From an uncultured Ruminococcus sp. (GTDB lineage Bacteria; Bacillota; Clostridia; Oscillospirales; CAG-272), in the NCBI GenBank assembly GCA_902783705.1, contig CACZSA010000161.1:1-9547 (forward strand): a DNA stretch of 9,547 nucleotides, given 5' to 3'. Each line of letters begins with the position of its first letter. Position 1 is the first letter of the stretch. Positions 6,367 through 9,547 of the stretch are shown piece after piece. The notes beneath the pieces are model-generated. The model did no database searches and was not told where the DNA came from. It was given only the letters and a program-made list of their open reading frames with translations. The translations under genes and the position numbers were made by a program.

Positions 6367-8094
6367 TTATTTCACGAGATGCCGCTTGATCTTTTTCGTC
6401 GTGGTCTTTTCGAATTCGGTCTTGCGGAATTCGAGCTTGTGGATCTGCTTGAACGAAGGCAGGCGCTTGTTGAGCTGGGTGATCCGCTTCTGGATCTCCG
6501 TGCGGAATTCGTTCTCCTGCAGGGCTGTGTATTTCGCGTAGTTCGGGAAGATCACCGCCACGAGGTGCGTGCCGTCCTCCTCTTCGCGCCCGACGACCAC
6601 GCTCTCCGCGATGAGGTCGATCCCTTCGAGATATTCCTCGATCTCCTCCGGGAAGACGTTCTTGCCATTGTCGAGCACGATGACCGACTTCATGCGGCCC
6701 GTGATCGTGATGAAGCCCTCCGCGTCCATATAGCCGACGTCGCCCGTGCGGTACCAACCGTCCTCGGTGAACGCGCCTTCGTTTGCCTCGTCGTTGTTCA
6801 TGTAGCCGAGCATGACGTTGTCGCCGCGGACCTGGATCTCTCCGGTCACATGCCCGTCGTCGTCCGCTTCGGTACCGTCGATCCGGACCTCGCAGCAGGG
6901 AACCGAGGGGCCGACCGAGCCGGGCTTGCGCTTGTAGTACGGCGTGACCGCCACGAGCGGGGAGCATTCGGTGATGCCATAGCCCTCGTAGATCGAGATG
7001 CCGAAGGTCTCGAAGATCTCGATGAGCTCCGGATTGAGCGCCGCGCCGCCGCAGATGATCTTTTCGAGCCGTCCGCCGAAGGCCTCGCGCACGTCGCCGA
7101 ACAGCTTGTCGCTCATGTCGACGCCCATGAGGCTCATGGCGTGTGCCGCCTTGATCGCGCCCTGCAGGATCTTGTCCTTGCCGGACTTCTTCGCCTCGGT
7201 GAGGATCTTTTTATACATGGTGGTAATGAAGAGCGGCACGAGAACGAGACCCGTCGGGCGGTACTCGCGGAAGCTCTTCAGGACGTTGCGCAGGGAGTCG
7301 TTGATGCAGATCGTAAGGCCGAAATTGAGGCCCGCGAGCCACGTGCAGGTGAGCTCGTAGGTGTGGTGCAGGGGCAGGACCGAGACGAGGACGTCGTCGG
7401 AGCGGAAGTCCACGGACTCGCAAGCCGCGCACATCGCCGCGAAGATGTTTCGCTGGCAGAGCATGACGCACTTCGAGCTTCCGGTCGTGCCGGAGGTGAA
7501 GAGAAGCTCCGCGACGCGCTCCCGGTCGTCGTCCGGCTCGAATTCGCGGCCCGTGCTTCTGCCGAGCGCGCAGAGGGCGTTGAAGGAGATGCGTCGGACA
7601 CCCGCGGGGGCTTCAGTGTCGGGATCGGACATGGGGATGAGGACGTCGAGGGTTTCGTGGGTCGGCGCCATTTCCTCGAACGCCGCGGCGAAGGAGGCGG
7701 AATAGACGACGCCGGAGATGCCCGCGAAATGGAGGAAGCCGCCGATCTCGGGGATCGCGAGTTCCTTGTCCATCGGGACGACGGTGTAGCCCGCCGCCAT
7801 GACCGCGAGGTACGCGGCAAACCACTTCGGCGAAGATTCCCCGATCACGGCGATGCGGACGGGATGCTCCTCGGAGCTTTTCCCGAAGATCTCCCCGAGC
7901 CCGAGGCCGAGAGCGCGGACGGCTTCGACGAAATCAAGGTAGGTGATTTCGCGCTGCTCGCCCTTTTCCTTCCAGACGAACATGGTGCTGGCGTCGTGCG
8001 CGGCGAGGATATCGAGGTATTCGGCGACGTCGCCGCAGAGGGTGTAGATATGCTCGGTTTTCTTATGATTTCTGACTTTGTAGGTTTTTTTCAT
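6367..8094 (-). CDS. AMP-forming acyl-CoA (or acyl-ACP) synthetase, long-chain fatty acid ligase type
   Basis: The 575-residue protein is an adenylate-forming (ANL) enzyme that activates a carboxylic acid with ATP and transfers the acyl group to a thiol. Seen: the phosphate-binding loop TSGTTGSSK (200-208), the A5 motif YGITE (372-376), YRTGDVGY (448-455) with the ribose-binding Asp452, the hinge region GRMKS (466-470), and a C-terminal TTTKKIKR whose Lys568 aligns with the catalytic lysine. NGKNVFPEEIE (476-486) is typical of long-chain fatty-acid ligases. The substrate cannot be read from the sequence; a fatty acid is the best guess, and loading onto acyl carrier protein rather than CoA is possible. 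It overlaps the marR stop codon (ATGA), so translation is probably coupled and expression set by the MarR promoter. Confidence 0.9.
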   Translation of the reverse strand: MKKTYKVRNHKKTEHIYTLCGDVAEYLDILAAHDASTMFVWKEKGEQREITYLDFVEAVRALGLGLGEIFGKSSEEHPVRIAVIGESSPKWFAAYLAVMAAGYTVVPMDKELAIPEIGGFLHFAGISGVVYSASFAAAFEEMAPTHETLDVLIPMSDPDTEAPAGVRRISFNALCALGRSTGREFEPDDDRERVAELLFTSGTTGSSKCVMLCQRNIFAAMCAACESVDFRSDDVLVSVLPLHHTYELTCTWLAGLNFGLTICINDSLRNVLKSFREYRPTGLVLVPLFITTMYKKILTEAKKSGKDKILQGAIKAAHAMSLMGVDMSDKLFGDVREAFGGRLEKIICGGAALNPELIEIFETFGISIYEGYGITECSPLVAVTPYYKRKPGSVGPSVPCCEVRIDGTEADDDGHVTGEIQVRGDNVMLGYMNNDEANEGAFTEDGWYRTGDVGYMDAEGFITITGRMKSVIVLDNGKNVFPEEIEEYLEGIDLIAESVVVGREEEDGTHLVAVIFPNYAKYTALQENEFRTEIQKRITQLNKRLPSFKQIHKLEFRKTEFEKTTTKKIKRHLVK

Positions 8095-8624
8095 GATTCC
8101 GCCTTTGTCTCTTCGTCTTTTATATCGTTTGAATCGCCCGATCCGATCGGGTCCGGGAGATCGCTCTTCCTGTCCGCCAGGTCCTGAATGTTCTGCCGGA
8201 AGCGGTCGAGCACGCCGTAGAAGGCCTCCGTCTGCTCGCGTCCGACGCCGTCGGTGATCCGCTCCACGGAATAGCGGAGGATCCCGTCGATTTTTTCCAT
8301 GATCTCCCGTCCGCGCTCGGTGAGGGTGAGGATCCGGCTCCGGGTGCCGCGCTCCTCTCCGCGGTCGATGCGGTCCACGTAGCCGAGGGCGCCGAGCTCT
8401 CCGGTTACGCGTGAAACGAACGCCTTATCGACGCTGCAGAGGCGGGAGAGCTCCCCTGCGGTCAGTCCTCCGCCGTTGCGCCAGAGGCACCAGAGGGTCA
8501 TGAGGTGCATGCTGCGCAGGCCGAAGGGTTCGAGGCAGTCGTTTTTGTACTTCTGCAAGGTCTTGGCGAGGGATTCCGTCGCCATGGAGAACCTCACGAA
8601 GCGGTCGTCATAGGACGAATCCAT
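8091..8624 (-). CDS. MarR-family transcriptional regulator
   Basis: The 177-residue protein has the MarR layout: an N-terminal dimerisation helix (about 5-30), a winged helix-turn-helix with LTAGELSRLCSVDKAFVSRV (54-73) as the recognition part, a wing around DRGEERGTRSRILTLTERG (87-105), and a long C-terminal dimerisation helix (about 107-150). It ends in an acidic, probably disordered tail (151-177) that is longer than usual. Family members are dimers that repress their own operon and release DNA on binding small aromatic or lipid ligands; being coupled to an acyl ligase suggests a fatty acid or acyl thioester signal here (inference). The start at 8624 has AGAGGA with a long spacing of about 11 nt; an ATG at 8585 with GAGG 6 nt upstream is an alternative that would remove 13 residues of the first helix. 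Confidence 0.9.
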   Translation of the reverse strand: MDSSYDDRFVRFSMATESLAKTLQKYKNDCLEPFGLRSMHLMTLWCLWRNGGGLTAGELSRLCSVDKAFVSRVTGELGALGYVDRIDRGEERGTRSRILTLTERGREIMEKIDGILRYSVERITDGVGREQTEAFYGVLDRFRQNIQDLADRKSDLPDPIGSGDSNDIKDEETKAES

Positions 8625-8674
8625 GGGGGTGATGTTCCTCTCTTGCTGTTCTGCGTCTGTTCCGCACGGGTTCA

Positions 8675-8689
8675 GCCGGGAGATCCGGC
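8675..8689. other. Short GC hairpin in the marR leader
   Basis: GCCGG and CCGGC arms around a 5-nt loop lie in the roughly 110-nt untranslated leader between the predicted start site (near 8734) and the marR ATG. It may only stabilise the mRNA. Apart from this and the operator, I see nothing else in the leader. Confidence 0.35.
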
Positions 8690-8718
8690 GGTTTTTCCTG
8701 CGGATCGGGGCGCATGGG

Positions 8719-8730
8719 TTGACTTGTCAA
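8719..8730. promoter_or_regulatory. Probable MarR operator
   Basis: TTGACTTGTCAA is a TTGAC/GTCAA inverted repeat with two central bases. It covers about +5 to +16 of the predicted marR transcript, a position where bound repressor would block the promoter. MarR proteins commonly bind TTG-type palindromes of this size. The left arm also resembles a -35 box for rightward transcription (see findings). Confidence 0.6.
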
Positions 8731-8740
8731 TTCGAGGGGT

Positions 8741-8769
8741 AGTATAGCACAGAAACGGGAGGATGTCAA
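8741..8769 (-). promoter_or_regulatory. Strong sigma-A promoter of the marR-ligase operon
   Basis: On the minus strand: a perfect -35 TTGACA (8764-8769), 17-nt spacer, -10 TATACT (8741-8746) with an extended TGC before it. An A/T-only run at about 8774-8787 just upstream of the -35 resembles an UP element. The near-consensus strength fits a promoter normally held down by a repressor. Confidence 0.88.
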
Positions 8770-8910
8770 GGGGGAAAAATTAAAATTTTGGAAGTATTTT
8801 CTTCGCGCAAATCGTGTCTGCAACCCGTACCAGATTCTGTACGAATGATTATCACATTTTGGGGGCTGAATCGCACATTCTGTCTGCGCGCTGACGCTTG
8901 CGGATTTGGG

Positions 8911-8934
8911 ATCGACCAAGTCGATAGTTTTTTT
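8911..8934 (+). terminator. Terminator-like hairpin followed by a T run
   Basis: ATCGAC and GTCGAT (6-bp arms, 3-nt loop CAA) are followed by AG and seven T. This is the shape of an intrinsic terminator for rightward transcription, but the stem is short and only half GC. No gene lies upstream on this strand, so it may end a short RNA or simply mark the edge of the repeat-bounded element that starts nearby. Confidence 0.4.
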
Positions 8935-8950
8935 GTCCTTCCGGACGGGA

Positions 8951-9039
8951 CCAGAGAGGACCCTCAGGTCGGGCCCTCTCTGGACTTTCCCGGCCCCAGA
9001 GGCGAAGAAGGAGCGCCTTCTCCGCCTCTGGACTCCACC
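8951..9039 (-). repeat. Left twin-hairpin module, inverted relative to the right copy
   Basis: Two hairpins are joined by a 12-nt linker. The outer (8951-8983) has 9 bp, one A-C mismatch, 3 bp and a 7-nt loop. The inner (8996-9031) has 9 bp, one A-C mismatch, 6 bp and a 4-nt loop. ACTCCACC follows. Read on the minus strand, both mismatches become G-U pairs, so if the structure acts as RNA this is the likely sense. The 16 nt at 8989-9004 and the 18 nt at 9022-9039 are identical, inverted, to parts of the right module. Confidence 0.85.
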
Positions 9040-9205
9040 TCTACCCCCTCAGGTACAACCTCATGTATCTATCGGAAGCGTTGTTCAATGAGGGCTAAAC
9101 TGTCGCATAGCAGGATTACAGGGGCCGTTCCCGGTTGGGCAAGCGGATTATAACATGATACGCTCGACGCCGAGGATGCAGCGGTTCGTGTCAGACCTTT
9201 ACTCA

Positions 9206-9265
9206 ATGAAGGTGCACAGCGTAAATGTACGATCCAAGTCTAACGATTACGGACAGCACCTTCAT
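9206..9265. repeat. Two-stem inverted repeat in the element core
   Basis: ATGAAGGTGC (9206-9215) pairs perfectly with GCACCTTCAT (9256-9265). After a symmetric 4x4 internal loop, CGTAA (9220-9224) pairs with TTACG (9247-9251), closing a 22-nt loop. The ordered second stem makes a folded RNA or DNA arm more likely than a chance repeat. Confidence 0.6.
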
Positions 9266-9386
9266 CTTGACGAAATCAAAAGGGCTGACACGTGCAAACT
9301 GCGCACTCGGCGTTGAGCGAGCCACAAAACCAAAAGAGCCACTCAAATTGGTGATGGCCCCTTGAAAATCAACGTACGATAGGCGT

Positions 9387-9404
9387 GATGGAACTTGTTC
9401 CATC
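9387..9404. repeat. Perfect palindrome, 8-bp arms
   Basis: GATGGAAC and GTTCCATC flank a two-base TT centre. The tiny centre fits a binding site for a dimeric protein better than a hairpin loop. No nearby gene explains it. Confidence 0.55.
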
Positions 9405-9465
9405 CGCCGTTGGACCAAACCCCATTGAGCAAAGGTGCAGATATGCCAAGGTACGCACGTTGAGG

Positions 9466-9543
9466 GGTGGAGTCCAGAGGCGGGGAACGCGCCTCTGGGG
9501 CCGGGTGATTGACAAGAGGGCCCGGCCCGAGGGTCCTCTTGTC
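9466..9543 (+). repeat. Right twin-hairpin module, inverted copy of the left
   Basis: Inner hairpin 9474-9498 has the same 9-bp stem as the left copy but a 7-nt loop in place of the extra 6-bp stem. A 12-nt linker follows, then the outer hairpin 9511-9543 with 9 bp, a G-T wobble, 3 bp and a 7-nt loop. The outer four base pairs differ from the left copy on both arms, keeping pairing. The window ends 4 nt later, so the outer edge of the element is not visible. Confidence 0.85.
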
Positions 9544-9547
9544 CGCC

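Larger units (their letters stand above)
9040..9465. other. Core of the repeat-bounded element, no convincing gene
   Basis: This stretch of about 426 bp is less GC-rich than the flanking genes. Stops occur in all frames; the longest open stretches (9092-9316 on plus, with an ATG only at 9155; 9203-9418 on minus from a TTG) lack ribosome sites and recognisable domains. It holds the hairpin at 9206-9265 and the palindrome at 9387-9404, and GTACGAT occurs twice (9227 and 9374 regions). No transposase or recombinase remnant is recognised. Confidence 0.5.

Noticed and set aside
6379..8187. Open frame of 602 codons on the plus strand opposite the acyl ligase
   Set aside because: Same codon-bias effect; the composition is Asp/Val/Arg-rich without domains, and it runs through a terminator and across the marR overlap.
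8608..8919. Minus-strand frame of 103 codons upstream of marR
   Set aside because: It spans the marR promoter and operator and overlaps the marR start; no ribosome site or domain.
8788..9153. Plus-strand frame of 121 codons crossing the left twin-hairpin module
   Set aside because: It begins at a TTG without a ribosome site, passes through a terminator-like hairpin and the palindromic repeats, and resembles no protein.
9092..9316. Open plus-strand stretch of 74 residues in the core, and a 71-residue minus-strand frame at 9203-9418
   Set aside because: Neither has a ribosome site; the plus frame has an ATG only at 9155 and the minus one starts at a TTG. They overlap each other and the 9206-9265 hairpin. 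A decayed gene fragment cannot be excluded.
9238..9415. Possible integron attC site (GTCTAAC at 9238 and GTTGGAC at 9409 fit the outer box consensus)
   Set aside because: The span of 178 bp is longer than typical attC sites, the two boxes pair imperfectly, and I see no inner boxes, gene cassette or integrase. Seven-base degenerate boxes occur by chance.
8951..9543. CRISPR array, tRNA or rRNA in the right end
   Set aside because: The repeats are only two, inverted and different in length, with no regular spacers; no tRNA cloverleaf or conserved rRNA sequence was recognised.

Overview
The window is GC-rich chromosomal DNA with strong Shine-Dalgarno sites (AAAGGAG type) and sigma-A promoters that nearly all carry an extended TGn -10. 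This, with a class B penicillin-binding protein, a VanZ-family protein and Gram-positive-style MarR and XRE regulators, suggests a high-GC member of the Bacillota (clostridial type). That placement is inferred from style and gene content; there is no rRNA or other marker to fix it.

Layout. Positions 4613 down to 1 (minus strand) hold a four-gene operon read from one promoter at 4697-4725: a 107-residue single-span membrane protein of unknown function, a class B PBP with an unusual 100-residue C-terminal tail, endonuclease III (nth), and a class II CCA-adding-type tRNA nucleotidyltransferase (cca) that runs off the left edge. nth and cca overlap by 4 bp (GTGA). A divergent promoter at 4812-4840 reads rightward into a VanZ-family membrane protein (4876-5466). 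An XRE-family regulator with its own promoter follows (5572-6282). A two-sided hairpin terminator (6313-6358) separates it from a convergent two-gene minus-strand operon: a MarR-family regulator (8624-8091) and an AMP-forming fatty-acyl ligase (8094-6367), coupled by an ATGA overlap. Their promoter has a near-consensus -35 and -10, an A/T-rich upstream block and a TTGAC-N2-GTCAA palindrome just after the predicted start site, which looks like the MarR autoregulatory operator.

The right end (about 8790-9547) has no convincing gene and is less GC-rich than the rest. It holds the most unusual structure in the window: two inverted copies of a twin-hairpin module (8951-9039 and 9466-9543) around a core of about 430 bp. 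The two copies share hairpin order, a 12-nt linker and stretches of 16 and 18 identical bases. In the outer hairpin, four consecutive base pairs differ between the copies and pairing is kept in both. The core contains a perfect 10-bp inverted repeat continued by a second 5-bp stem, and an 8-bp-arm palindrome. It may be a small non-autonomous mobile element, an invertible segment or a structured RNA locus; the sequence alone does not decide.

Functional reading. The left operon joins cell-wall synthesis with DNA base-excision repair and tRNA 3'-end maturation, a housekeeping mixture. The marR-ligase pair looks like a self-contained fatty-acid activation unit with its own repressor. The VanZ and XRE genes are separate single-gene units.
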